A stretch of 64,000 bases of DNA from Phylloscopus collybita (GCA_027886175.1 JAJNNQ010000006.1:11972001-12036000), one strand, 5' to 3'; counted from the stretch's first letter, positions 1 through 11,053 are shown. The notes: generated by a model not told the origin, from the letters alone. Program-made: numbers and translations.

Positions 1-715
1 TCCCTCAACCCAGAATGAAGTTAATAAATTTTCAAAGCAATGCTTGTGTAGTGTTCCATAAATAAAGCTCAGGGCAAGGGAATGTACTGCAAGTATTGAA
101 CAAATAGCTGCTTATTCATTTTAAAATAACCATCTGCTTTAACAGGGCAAGATCTTGTAGACAAAAATCCATGAACCTATCTTTAATGGCTGAAAGGGTC
201 TGAACATGTAAACATTGTGCAGAATTCATGATGAAATTTTCTAACTTTTAAGAGCTTTTGTTCATAACCTTTATTTAAATATATTTTTTCTGTATAAAAT
301 GTGCATATATGTATTTATACATACTTTTATGTCTGATTTATGTACATGTTTTAAATGTGAATCATCTGCTGTGCATGCAAAACTAAAGCCTCCTCTTCCC
401 ACTGCCTTGTTGAGTGCAGCTGAATCCAAGTGCCACAAGGGCTGCAGGGAAAAAGGTGAAGGCTTAGTCCTCACTCTGAAAATGGTGAGCCAGTCTGAGG
501 CAGCAGAAAGGATGTCTGGCACAGACAGTTCAAGCCCCCTGTGTGTATTGTTCCTCACCGAGTCAGAAATATGAAAGAACTGGGATCTCAAACACAGTAA
601 CACTGCTTCTGAAAACCAGTGCAGTTGCTGCTGTTTCCTAGAGGCAGAAAGGCACTGCATTTCTCTTGTGTAGCCAGCACTGGAGTGCAACAGGGACAAG
701 TTTCTGTTTCCTACT
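1..715. other. Unique AT-rich DNA, no gene recognised
   Basis: No repeat family or exon is recognisable here. A minus-strand open frame of about 160 codons (756 down to 271) crosses the stretch, but it begins inside the adjacent solo LTR, overlaps a plus-strand frame of 91 codons, and shows no domain I can name. I treat it as a chance frame. Confidence 0.5.
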
Positions 716-798
716 TGTTGTAGCAGCCCTCTTGTTAGAGGGTAGAAAAGAGCCAAGACACAGACTTCTTATTTATCACAGCATGAAAAGGGTCCTGG

Positions 799-804
799 TT
801 TATT
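799..804 (-). terminator. Polyadenylation signal of the 716-1215 LTR
   Basis: AATAAA on the minus strand, followed by ACCAGG, about 85 bases before the proposed LTR end. This is the usual R-region position. A second AATAAA lies at 1115-1120, but it is upstream of the TATA-like box on the minus strand and so is less likely to be functional. Confidence 0.5.
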
Positions 805-1098
805 CCTCTTTACAACTCAGCCATCCTGGCTCCAACTATTCACTAACTGGCTGCAGCAAGCTCTTACTGTGGGTTTCCCTTGCAGCCTCTGGCTGCTGGT
901 TATTTCCTGCTAAACTCTGCAGGTACTGGTTTGCAGACTCTGAATGCAGGCTTTTCCCTAGCTAGACTGTGGCTGCAGGTTCCAACAACAGGCTCTAACT
1001 GCAGACCCAGACTGACCTCACAGTAGTGATTCTCTCTCCTCAGAATTCTTCCTCTTCATGATCCTCCATGATGACCCCTCCTCAGCTAACCCACTCCC

Positions 1099-1105
1099 TT
1101 TTATC
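1099..1105 (-). promoter_or_regulatory. TATA-like box of the 716-1215 LTR
   Basis: GATAAAA on the minus strand, about 300 bases before the LTR poly(A) signal. It is the best TATA-like match in the proposed U3. Activity is not demonstrable from sequence. Confidence 0.3.
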
Positions 1106-4100
1106 ACACTTATCTTTATTGGATCCAGCTGTGACTCATCAGGGATGAGGCTGTATTGGGTAACTAGCACAGCTGTTACTAGTCAGGGGCAAGGTCACCT
1201 GTAATCCCTTCTACACCTGCTCTTCAACGAAACAATAGGAAATAACACTGGTCATACTAAAAAAAGATATTAGGTACAATATCATCCAGCACACTGCTTC
1301 TTAGAGAGGTTTGGGAAATAATTTTTAAAAAAGGAATGAGAATGAGCAGTCTTGAGTATGCTGTCTCACCAGTGGTTTAGGAATATCCTGAGGCAGGCTA
1401 CATGTCAAGCCTGTTGCATCTAATACTCACTGGTGGAAGCATGAATATAGCTGATGTTCTTTGGAATCTGTCCTAACATCTGTCATTGTTTAGCAACCAG
1501 CCTTCTTGAGGGAGTAAATTTTTCAATGCCTCAGGTATTGTATGAGAAAGTTTTTGGTTTGAACTTCTTGCCTCGTTACCTAGAACATAACAGAACATGG
1601 CAGAAACGTGGAGTGTACTGCTACCAGTGGTGACTGCAAGGGTGTTTAAGCACACAGGGCAATGTGGAATTTCAGTATGACATGTCACTTTACACCACAG
1701 CCAGTAAAACACATTCCAGCACAGTAAATAAGGCCCTTTACTGTGTATTACTTTTAGATGGCTCTTTCTGAAGTGGACGAGTCCTAATCTATGTCACTCC
1801 TGCTCCATATGTAAGCTTGCATGTATAATTTATAGGTTACTTCCCTAAAGTGGGTTTATGTGCTCTAATTGCCAGTTCATCCATTATTTTCTTCTTTCTA
1901 ATGTTTTAATTCGTCAAGCGCTACCAAATCTGACACAGGGGTAATGATCTCATAAAATTATACATTTTATAACTACTGGTGGTTGACTTCTGGTAGACTC
2001 ATAAACTGAGTCACCACTTCGAGAAGCACTTTCATTTTAAACTGACAATGTCACTGAAAGCATTAATTCCCTCCCAGCATTTGAACTAGCAGTGAGCCAG
2101 ACTGGGGAACCAAGCCAATTAAGCCAAAATAGTAGTGGACAAAAAATGGAGAAAAAATACGTTAGTGCTTACATGGGTACACACTAAAAGGGCTTCTCCT
2201 GCTTCTTCCTCTAGGGCCACCTGATGCTGTTCAGAAAGACTGCTGAAGGAGAGCTCCAGGAAAGGGCCTCAGCCCAAATTCAGCACTAATCTGCTCCATT
2301 TCACCTGACAAGTGGCCAGTCACGGGGGACGTTACCCCGTGGCTTCAGCGGCAGAGCTCTGCTGCTTCATGTCAGCAACAGCAGCCAGGATATGGGTGGG
2401 AGCGAGGAGGTTGGGAAATAGGCAGAGGAGAATGTGGAGACACAGAATGCAAATCCATAGGAAATGAGGATTGCTAGCTCTGCTGCTGTTGGAACAGCGT
2501 GTTGCCCATCTACTTAGGCTATTGTGCCACCAGAGGTGTACAGGAAAGGAAAACAGGCAAGATGAAAATTGTTCACTATGCCATACTTATCCTTTTTCCT
2601 ACTATTCTTTTTTTTGTTGTAGTTTTTTACCAGTTTGTCTGATACTGTATTAAATATATTCCTCTGTACCTCCCAAGATCATGCTTGGACTTCTTTAAAA
2701 TAAACATGATCCCGCGTCAGTGAAGACATATTCTATCTCAGTTGGAACCAGATGTCACTCAGTTTTTATACTTAAGGAGGATTTAAGTGAGAATGTATTG
2801 AGAAGTAATAAATGCAGCAGAAACAGATCCATAAGAAACCAAAAATATGTTTGTGTGACAAAGCAGGAAAAGCAGGAAAATTTTGTATATTTCCTCCTAT
2901 GCATATGTGTAATTGCAAAACACATCATGATGCAGGGAACCTATCTGTATGTTGCTTATAAGAAGGGTTGTAGAGGAGAACATTAATAAAATTGTTCAAC
3001 TAAAGCTATGTGCAGCAGGAATGGTCTTGAAAAATGCATGTTGGAGAGTCCTAAATGAGTATTTAAACATCATTCACCAAATGGTGGCTGTATTTTTTTT
3101 AAAGTAGTTTCATAAAAGTCATCTATATGTATTTTGCACTAGTTGAGTTTTGGATCATTATTTGATGATGATGGTGATGATTTAGCTATTTTAACAGTCT
3201 GTTATTCTTATAATTAGAATATATTTAGGAGTGATTAATTTCTTTTGATATTAAAATTAATCTTTTTTCACCAGAAGTATCTCTTAGAAAGTTTTCTACT
3301 GCCTTGGATTAATATGTAAAATGAGAGGATGCTTCCACAATTCTTATTGAATTGCTCATTCTCTACTAATTTTTTCATTACACATCAAGCTTTGATTATA
3401 TCTACATGGATAACTGCATGCAACATTTTGGAAAAGCTGGATGGTCTGTGTGGCTTGTCCTTGGATGAATCAAATTGCTGTCCCTGAAAATAGAGACAGC
3501 TTACGCCTGTTTCCCTGTGCTAAACAAACTCCCTGTCTGCCACATTTTTTGTCATGAGCAAAGTCATATTGATGTTAGTTGTTTACACAGTAGCTGATCT
3601 TAAGATGTCATATAGAAGCTGGGAAATTTCCTTTCACAAAAATGGTGACAGCCATATATTGATTTAATTGGAGTATATTTGGTCTTCGTAATTATCATGC
3701 AACGTGCAAACCTGGATCCATTAATGACCCAACAGTTCCCAGATACCCTTGATAAAGAAGATTTTGTTAAAGATTTTTTGCCATGTGGTCATATGATTTT
3801 TGAATGGGCTTAATTTCACTAGTGTAAATACAAGGAGGTTGAATTAGCAAAAAAGCCCCATACGTATGGCAAAATGAATGAAGAATTAGTAGAGGCAACT
3901 CGTCATAGCCAGCTCTCTGAATGACTGCATAATTTATGCTAACATCTAACTTTCAGTAAATAACACAGAATCTGCATGGATTGAAGCTCCAAGGTGAAAC
4001 CAGGAAATGTCACATTTGAACTGTTTTGCTGATCCCTGTACCCTCTCAAGTCTAAGTGTGACATGCCTTAGGAGATCAGAGGGTCTCTCAGGGCAGGAAC

Positions 4101-4977
4101 ACAGTCATAATAAAATATGTTAATTACCTCTGTGTGATCTGGGTAAATCTGTCTTCAGAGTGTGATGCAAGACTTAATTTTTAGCCATCATGAGAATGAC
4201 TGCAGCAAATGGCAGCCAGTGAGGAAATGCACAGGTGGTCAGGCTGATGTGCTTGCAGGTCCTGGTGCAAGGCAATGCTGTCCAAGGACTCCTTTGTACC
4301 AGAGATTATAAGGCACATGGCTGCAGGAACAACACAGGTGCACAGAACAAACTCAAAGAAAACAAAGCAAAACCTCTTAAACACCACCATAATGTTTTAA
4401 TTTCCAAAACTAACAAATAAAAAAAAAAATTAAAAGACATCTTGCTTTAAAGGAATTAAAAGAGGCTGAAAAAGGTATATATGTACAGATATGTCCAGCT
4501 TTGTTGAAAAGTATCATATTGAAATTTCAGAGGAAATGTACATCAAACCTTAAGAAATATTATGCCAAAACAATGAAGAAAAAATAAGATCCAATAAAAT
4601 TCAAACTTTTGTGAGTAGCAAGTGACTTAAAAGGTAAAAAGACTCTTCAGATAACTATGCATCATTCCAGGAACTATATATTTTCATGCAAGGAATGAGT
4701 CATTCATCATTCAAAGATTGAATGATATCCGTCCTTCCTGAATAAGAAACTATGGAAAAATATAAAATATGGCAAATTAAAAACCAAAATACAGTCAGAT
4801 AAAAATATTTTGAGTAAAGACTTGCTTGAGAACTAATAAACAAATGCAATTTAATGAATAAATCCTTTGGACACAAATAATGTACATGAAGTTTCCAAGA
4901 AGCTATTGGCTGCAAAGCTAATAATAGATGGCCAAAGTGTAAATGATGTGTTTATAGACCACTTTCCTGGAGAAGAC

Positions 4978-5005
4978 TGAATGAATGAATGAATGAATGA
5001 ATGAA
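4978..5005. repeat. (TGAA)n microsatellite
   Basis: About seven uninterrupted copies of TGAA, ending before CTCTTGAC. Likely length-polymorphic. Confidence 0.95.
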
Positions 5006-5196
5006 CTCTTGACATTTGTGTTTGCCATGGAGGAGCTGAAAAAGTTTGTTTCATGCAAAGAAAATCATCTTCATCAGAGACAGTTCAAAAATCTCTCATA
5101 AGTTGTAAATCAGTCCAGAACAGAGGGTGTTGCACTCTATAGACTCCTACAGCACTCTTTTGGAGGGGCACCATGACATGCGAGGGCTGTTTGCTT

Positions 5197-5226
5197 TTCA
5201 AAAAGAAAAAGAAGAAGAAGAAAAGA
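5197..5226. repeat. A/G-rich purine tract with AAG triplets
   Basis: A run of A and G with several AAG units (AAAAAGAAAAAGAAGAAGAA then GAAAAG). Simple low-complexity sequence. Confidence 0.9.
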
Positions 5227-6854
5227 TATAATTGTGTGGAAAGTAACTGATTGAGAAAAATATCCCAATGTTTTTTAAACCAACCTGTGTTTACTTTGTG
5301 AATTCAGATGACTATATTGACCTTTGCAGAATGGATCAGAAGAGAGAACATAGAGCAAGGAATTCCAGCTGGAAGTGCTGGCAGCAAAGCGGGTGGGGGG
5401 AGATGAAGGAAGGGAGTTTGATTGGTATATAATGAAGGTAGGAAACATTTGACAGCTACAGAGCATGTTAGGGATTGAAATAGACAAATGATAATGGGTT
5501 TAGGTGAAGGAAAACAGAAGGATGCAGTTAGTTAGAAAGGTTCAAAGTAAGATATCTATTCCTTAAAGACAGCTTGTTCCAGATTTTTAAATCTATTAAA
5601 TCCTGTCTCTTACCAGTGGATCCACTAACTCTCCTCTCTGCCTGTTTCATTCATATATTCAAGACTTCTTTGAGAATGTAAACATGCTAAGGATTAGCCT
5701 ATATATTAAGATCTTAATACTTAAAGTACAACTAAGGTGAATACAGCTATATGAATTTTATATATGTTGAGTAAAAATAAACTGGGATAGAGGGGTGGGG
5801 TGAGGGGTGTATTTGCAGTTTAACTAGAAAAGTTAAAAAATAATCATAAACTCAGCTCCGGACTGTGGAGTTACTCTTTTCAGCAGCAGGATGAAGAAAT
5901 GTGTTTCTCAAGAGCTTTTCAGAACACACCAGCTCTGAGCTGATTTATGGATTAGGCAACCTCACAACCTAACTAAAGAAATAAAAGAATATTCTGATCA
6001 TTGTTTCATCTATTAATGATTACTTTCCACTACTGAAAGATCACATTTTAATTTTTAACTGGATAGAGTGAGGTTAGATTTTCTCCTTGAGCTTATTGTG
6101 TGTCTATCTGAGCTTGTCATTGATGACTCCCCCCTATCCTGAGCCATTGCAGAGATCCAAGCCCTCTAGGGCATGCTACTTATTTCAGTACCTAAACTAG
6201 ATATTTTCATTAGAGGAATCATGCTGTATTTCTCTATTGGCTCTACAGGATCCTAAAGTAACCACCTCATATCCAGCTTTCTATGTTGCAGATATCCAAA
6301 GTTATGTGAAATTAATCTTATCCTCAGTGTGAGTATCTCATACACACAAAATTTTCCACGTGTCCTGGTCTCGGAAATTGCATCTGAAGGTGAACTTGAA
6401 ACTCAAAACAGGTTTTTATGCAGAGTGTGTGGAAGAGTCTTTTGAACTGGGCAAAAAATATACTGCAATGGGCTGACCCTGGCTGGACATCAGGTGCCCA
6501 CCAAAGCCACTCTATAACTTCCCTCCTCCACTGAACAGGGGAGAGAAAATGTAACAAAAGATTTGTGGGTGAAAATAAAGACAGGGAGATCACTCAGCAA
6601 TTAATGTCACAAGCAAAACAGATTCGATTTGGGGAAACAATATCTCAATCAAATCAGAGTATGAAAATAAGAAAGAAGCACAAACCTTAAAAACACCTGT
6701 TCCCCACCCTTCCCTTCATCCAGGGCTTAACTTTACTTACAATTTCTCTGCCTCCTACTCCCAAGTGACACAAGGGAACCAGGAATGGGGATTGTGGTTA
6801 GATCACACGTTGTATCTGCCACTGCTTAGTCCTCAGAGGGAGGAACCCTCACAC

Positions 6855-7155
6855 TCTTCTACTGCTCCAGGGTGGGGCCCCTCCCGCAGGAGACAGTCTT
6901 CTGTGAACTTCTTCGATGTGGGGCCCTCCCTCAAGTGATATTCCTTATGAACTGCTCCAGCATGAGTCCCTTCTACAGGGTGCAGTCCTTCAGGAACAAG
7001 CTGCTCCAGCAGAGGACCGCTGCTGAAGTCCTGCCTGCAAACCTGCTCCTCTGTGGACCTTTCTTCTTGTGCTGTTGCCAGGAGCCTACTGCAGTGTAGG
7101 CTTCCCATGTGGTTAAAGATTTCTTTGGGCACCCACCTGCTCCAGCATGCCTGCA
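6855..7155. repeat. Imperfect tandem units inside the LTR
   Basis: Five or more diverged units of roughly 35-50 bases recur, each with a core like CTGCTCCAGCATG followed by GGTCC/GGGCCC and a CAGTCCTTC-type stretch (for example near 6860, 6955, 7000, 7045 and 7138). The repetition keeps a minus-strand frame of 112 codons open (7171 down to 6833). That frame is repeat-derived, not a gene. Confidence 0.6.
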
Positions 7156-7252
7156 GGGCTATTTCTCTCATGTATTTTCATCCTCTCTCCTGGCTGCCAT
7201 TGTGCAGGGTTTTCCCCCCTTCTTAACTGTTACCCCAGAGGTGCTATCACCA

Positions 7253-7316
7253 TCAGTGTGTAATTAATGAGGATAACAGTAAAAAATTACTTGTACTTCA
7301 AGTGAACCAGTTATAA
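7253..7316 (+). repeat. Left arm of a 64-bp inverted repeat, inside the LTR
   Basis: From TCAGTGTGTAATTAATG to GTTATAA, this arm is the reverse complement of 7981-8044 at 61 of 64 positions. It sits inside the 6464-7471 LTR, where my remembered consensus of the family runs straight from the CTACCACC block into the GATTGG...CTTGGCC block. Identity stops sharply at both ends. Confidence 0.85.
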
Positions 7317-7474
7317 ATCAATGACAATTATGTGATTGTTCAACCTTGGCCAGAAACAGGCCAGTCCTGGAGCCACTTGACATTGGCACTCTAGGACATG
7401 GGGGAAGCTTCTCACAGAAGCCACCCCTGTGGCCCCCCTGCTACCAAAACCTGGCCATGCCAACCCAAACATCT

Positions 7475-7505
7475 ACCTCCATTAAAAAGGCTTTTTAATA
7501 GAGGT
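7475..7505. repeat. Short near-perfect palindrome next to the LTR edge
   Basis: ACCTCCATTAAAAAG (7475-7489), one centre base, then CTTTTTAATAGAGGT (7491-7505): 14 of 15 arm positions pair. It begins four bases outside the proposed LTR end and overlaps the proposed target duplication. Confidence 0.85.
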
Positions 7506-7980
7506 CGATGTTGGGGAAATTTCTTTTTGTAAGCAAAAAAAGGAAAATTATTTTTAATTTTCAGAATTGCACCCTCTTTTCATGCTATCACTGACAATAT
7601 TAGTGTTAAGGAAGCTCAGACAATGATTCAGATATCCTGAGTTCAAGCACTGCTGCCTGTGGTTGTTCTCTGATGGTGCGTCTGCAGGGACTCTTCACAT
7701 TTTCTGTGAAAATGTTACTGAAGCACTGTCCACTGTGGATACGTGAGTCCATCTCACCTTTCACCTCACATTTCTACTCACTTTCTTACCCAGGGGAGGT
7801 ATTGTTATGTCAATGAAAATGAGATGCATTTTGAACATGCTGTGTTATTCTCACCCTCAAAAGTGGATTCATGCTGCTAAAGTAAAGTATCAAACTGGAG
7901 TTGGTACAAACACAGTGGCCTCTTTAGTAAAACGATATCCTGAAAAGGAAGAATCACTCATTGCTGCATTTATGGTGTGC
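7506..7980. other. Spacer between palindrome and right inverted-repeat arm
   Basis: AT-rich sequence with no recognised family. A plus-strand open frame of about 60 codons ends exactly in the right arm (stop within TTATAA near 7984). It has no domain I know and is too short to support a gene. Confidence 0.4.
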
Positions 7981-8044
7981 TTATAAATGGTTCACTTGAA
8001 GCACAAGTAATTTTTTACTGTTATCATCATTAATTACACACTGA
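7981..8044 (-). repeat. Right arm of the 64-bp inverted repeat
   Basis: Starts TTATAAATGG and ends TTAATTACACACTGA. It pairs with 7253-7316 with three mismatches. The flanks do not match the flanks of the left arm, so the shared unit appears to be exactly this block. It lies in otherwise unique DNA about 510 bases outside the LTR. Confidence 0.85.
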
Positions 8045-8305
8045 CTTGTAGCTGTTCCCAGGTCAGCCCTTTTATGGGGCTATGGCAAATTCTGCACCTA
8101 AACCTAGATATTTCTCATGCTCTTTGTACCTACACTTGAGATTTTATATCATGACACAACTGCCTTATCTGTAAGTCTAGACTATTATTTAGCCATCAAG
8201 GTGGGTTCCTAGAAGAGAGAAATTGTTGCATGGAGACCACCAGTATGGATAACATGATTTTTAAACAGGATGTCCAAATCACCAATCTATAAGACCTAAA
8301 GGCAC

Positions 8306-8331
8306 TTTTTTTTTTTTTTTTTTTTTTTTTT
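8306..8331. repeat. Poly(T), 26 bases
   Basis: Uninterrupted T run followed by CTCAG. Read on the minus strand it could be the poly(A) end of an old retrocopy, but the following bases show no recognisable reversed 3' UTR and no clear target duplication. Confidence 0.9.
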
Positions 8332-9912
8332 CTCAGTCCCTCACTCTAAGGTTTTAGAGCAACTGGTATCACTGGGCAATGAACGAAGGAGCCTCCTGTA
8401 ACTATTGCTTTATCGAAAATAAAGAAAATGCTGCTAACAGTAAGTTAGTGAAATCCATATATCTGTTTTCATTTACTTCATGCTCAGAAAGCTTTAAAAT
8501 TGGATGATGAAGATAAAATTTGTTCTATACGTTGATATTGGATGCACCACTGCTTTCTTCACATTTCAAGTCAGTTCAGTGTCACAGACTCTTCCATATG
8601 CTGGTTGTAAACCAGTGATAACTCACAGGGACAGAAAACAAAAACAAAACTCCCACCCTCAAAAAAGAAAGTGAGCAAAGAAATTATTTTATCTCATCTT
8701 ATTTTTGAAATTATTTTAGTTATCATTAAATTCTCTAGGTTTTAAGTGTACTGTGCTTTGCATGTAACCAATCTAGAGAATATAAATATTGAAAAGCGTT
8801 TGCTGATTTGTGCTGAACTACAAAATGTTTTATGCTATTTAATCAAAATTGAGTAAAAAAATAAAAACAATTTTTAAGAACCCCATATAGCAAATAATCC
8901 ATGTGTGAAAGCTAATAAAAAGGTTTAATACTTGGACTATCAGCTTCCATGGTATCACACACACTTCTATTGTAGAGAAGCCAGAACTGGAGTTTTAACT
9001 TAAGCATTAACTCAAATGGATATTAATCTATTGGTTGCCATTTGGAAAGCAAGCTGGGAGGTGGAAGGCAAGAACACAACTGCAAGTATTGCATATCTGC
9101 AGGGCAAAACACTACTTTACTTATTAGACCTCTTTTGACCTTGCACATAAAGATGTGAAAAAAGGATTGAGATGAAAGAGATGTAGAGTGATTTCCAAGA
9201 GTTAAATGAACAAGAAAGACCTAAAGCAAAAAAAAAACCTGCAAGCAAACACAACTCCACAAAAAACCTCAAATCTAAGAAAACAATTCCCAAGCAATTA
9301 TTTTTGGATTTAAAATGAGCGACTGCATTCTTAAATTGCCATTTGTTTCTACAGTTCCAAAGGTAGAAATAGTTGTTATGGTGAGTCCTAGGTGTACACA
9401 GGATGCACTTATTTTCTGAACCATGGGTCAAAAACGTTACTTGGACTAATATTTTTTTCCATTAAGCCACAGAATACTTTCATACATCTTGCTTTGTGAT
9501 TCTGGATTTCAGAAATAATTGGCACAAAGGAAATGTATGTGTTTTTTTGTCTTCATGGAAATAGAGGAAAATATAAAATAATGTGTTACCCAAGATACTT
9601 TGGAGGAAAGTATTCTTAAACAGATGCATGGCAAGGCAGTACCATTTTTGGCCTGGAAACACGTTGGAGTTATGGCAGAGTTTTTGTAGCTGTTTGTTTC
9701 CATCAGCTGACAGTGGTTGTCAGAGTCTCTAGTTTGTTCTTCAGCAATGCAGCTGAAGACTTAGTGATCAATGCTCATGTCTCTTTCCTGTCCTCACCTC
9801 CTTTCGCAGGTGTCCAAAGTGATTTGTGACATCAAAGACACTTTACTTTCTCGCTTCTCTCCCCCAAAATTATCCAAAAAAATTAATCTATAAAATTTAT
9901 CCTATGTTGCGC

Positions 9913-9985
9913 AAAAACCCAAACCAAACCAAACAAACCCAAACAAAAATACCAAATAAAAAACTCAACAACAATAATAACCCTA
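9913..9985. repeat. A/C-rich low-complexity (AAACC/AAATA type)
   Basis: Variants of AAACC, CAAAC and AATAA follow each other with no long perfect unit. Simple low-complexity DNA. Confidence 0.8.
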
Positions 9986-10946
9986 TAAGGTTATATCAGC
10001 TAAAATTATAGCTTGCAGAGATCAGCTTAAGATTTTGGACCTGTGAAGCAAGTACACTTCCTCTGACTTATCTGGAGAAGCTGCAGCCCATTAATCTACC
10101 TATTCCAGGTGCTGACAGTTTACTCATCTATATCTATATCTTTTCCAAATCAGTGTTTGTTGGTTTCTTTTTTTTTTAATACTCTGAAACTGTTGGGGGT
10201 ACAACTCTCTTCCTGTTATGAAATAGACACACTTTTTCTTCTGGCTTTTTTTTTTTTTACTGTAAAAAGTTTCATTTCCCGGCACCAAACTCTTTTTTGC
10301 CTGGTGTCATAGATGTTTGACTGAGAGAATCCAGTCTTTTTTAACCTCTAAATGAGTAAGAAGTCAAGCTGGATGAAACCCAGCTTTTCCTCCACTGACG
10401 TGCCAAGGGCTGAGCCACTGAACTACAGTAAGCTCCCAGGTTTAAATGCCAAAGTTTAAATAGCATCAAGTCACAGAGAATTACTTTGTAAAGTACATTA
10501 GCGCCTTTTGGGTAAACCCAAGTAATCCAGTTATTTAAAAAAAAAAGTAATTCACACAGTTTATTATTTCAGGAGGCTTTCTTAATTCACCCTAAATACA
10601 GTTGTAGATCTAAAACCAAACACCATCTGAAAAATTTCAGTAGTGTCTCTGACAATTTTCACAGTTAAATTTCATATCAAGAAGTGCTGTTGCCAGGAAG
10701 TGTTATCTTTCTATCAAATCAACGAGTTCTGGGTGAAATCTGTGCATTCCTGTGGTGTGACTGAAAATGTTGAACCTCCAATTTGTTACTGAAAATTTAA
10801 AATTGTCCCAGCAGTCTCTCTGTCATCTCCTGATGAGTTGGACAAACACCATTACAACATTGACTTTACATAAGAGAAAAATGACACCTCCCAGCCTCTC
10901 TAGCTCCTGTGTGTATAACACAGCCCCCATTTTGTCTTAATTTCAG

Positions 10947-11053
10947 ATGGAAGTATTTGCACTGCTGAACAGAGGAGCTGGAGCTCAGGCAGGGAATCCT
11001 GATCCTCCTGTTTACCCCAAGGCAAACCTGCTGTACCACATGTTGTGGAGAAG
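10947..11053 (+). other. Exon-like segment with splice-site-like borders
   Basis: A pyrimidine-rich acceptor (TTTTGTCTTAATTTCAG, ending at 10946) is followed by ATG and an open frame of 35 codons. The segment is clearly richer in G+C than its surroundings and ends at a donor-like AAG|GTTAGT (11053/11054). The frame stays open past the donor to 11144, giving 65 codons in all. The translated product has no domain I recognise, and the donor has T at +3, which is weaker than consensus. It could be an exon of a long non-coding RNA or a chance match. No partner exons were identified. Confidence 0.2.

Larger units (their letters stand above)
716..1215 (-). mobile_element. Solo LTR of an endogenous retrovirus, about 500 bp, class II-like
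   Basis: Read on the minus strand, the segment starts TGTAGAAGGG and ends GCTACAACA, so it has the TG...CA ends of an LTR. It is flanked by a 6-bp direct repeat with one transition (CCTACT at 710-715, CCTGCT at 1216-1221), the duplication length typical of class II (ERVK-like) integrations. On the minus strand there is a TATA-like GATAAAA (1099-1105) and further along an AATAAA (799-804), the order expected for U3-R-U5. The stretch 815-1010 holds imperfect repeats around CTGCAG. No primer-binding site, gag, pol or env follows on either side, so this appears to be a solo LTR left by recombination. The family name is not assigned; similarity to passerine LTRs is from memory. Orientation is inferred from the signal order. 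Confidence 0.68.
1216..6463. other. Unique intergenic or intronic DNA
   Basis: About 5 kb with no recognisable exon or transposon. It contains a mild GC-rich patch near 2210-2440 with a few CpGs, short GAT-type triplets near 3166-3182, a (TGAA) microsatellite at 4978 and a purine tract at 5197. All open frames are 60-90 codons, overlap others on the opposite strand and show no domain. I see nothing to support a gene. Confidence 0.5.
6464..7471 (-). mobile_element. Solo LTR of a passerine-type endogenous retrovirus, about 1 kb, ERVL-like
   Basis: The segment matches, by memory, a repeat family very common in songbird assemblies. Diagnostic stretches include GACCCTGGCTGGACATCAGG near 6476, the CACTCAGCAATTAATGTCAC block near 6590, repeated CTGCTCCAGCATG units and the CTACCAAAACCTGGCCATGC end near 7441. 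On the minus strand it starts TGTTTGGGTTGG and ends CCCATTGCA, giving TG...CA ends. The flanks TATAC (6459-6463) and TCTAC (7472-7476) match at four of five bases, fitting the 5-bp duplication of ERVL-type insertions. No internal retroviral genes flank it, so it is a solo LTR. Its U3-proximal part is interrupted by about 70 bp (near 7253-7328) that my remembered family consensus lacks; this piece is one arm of a 64-bp inverted repeat. Minus-strand reading is inferred from the ends. Confidence 0.72.
8045..10946. other. Unique AT-rich DNA with simple repeats
   Basis: No gene or transposon recognised. It holds a 26-base T run (8306), an A/C-rich low-complexity stretch (9913-9985) and short T runs near 10170 and 10249. 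Open frames are 60-104 codons without recognisable domains. Confidence 0.45.

Noticed and set aside
6833..7171. 112-codon minus-strand frame with internal repetition
   Set aside because: It lies wholly inside an LTR; the repetition comes from the tandem units of the element.
7806..7986. Open frame of about 60 codons ending in the right inverted-repeat arm
   Set aside because: Too short, with no recognisable domain; the stop lies in the repeat by coincidence.
7253..8044. Reading the 64-bp arms as terminal inverted repeats of one 792-bp DNA transposon
   Set aside because: The interior contains the remaining LTR end (about 7328-7471), so the LTR would have to be both interrupted by the transposon and continued inside it. 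No duplicated target flanks the pair.
8306..8335. T26 followed by CTCAG as a splice acceptor
   Set aside because: A pure T run followed by CAG mimics an acceptor, but no exon-like frame or donor follows.
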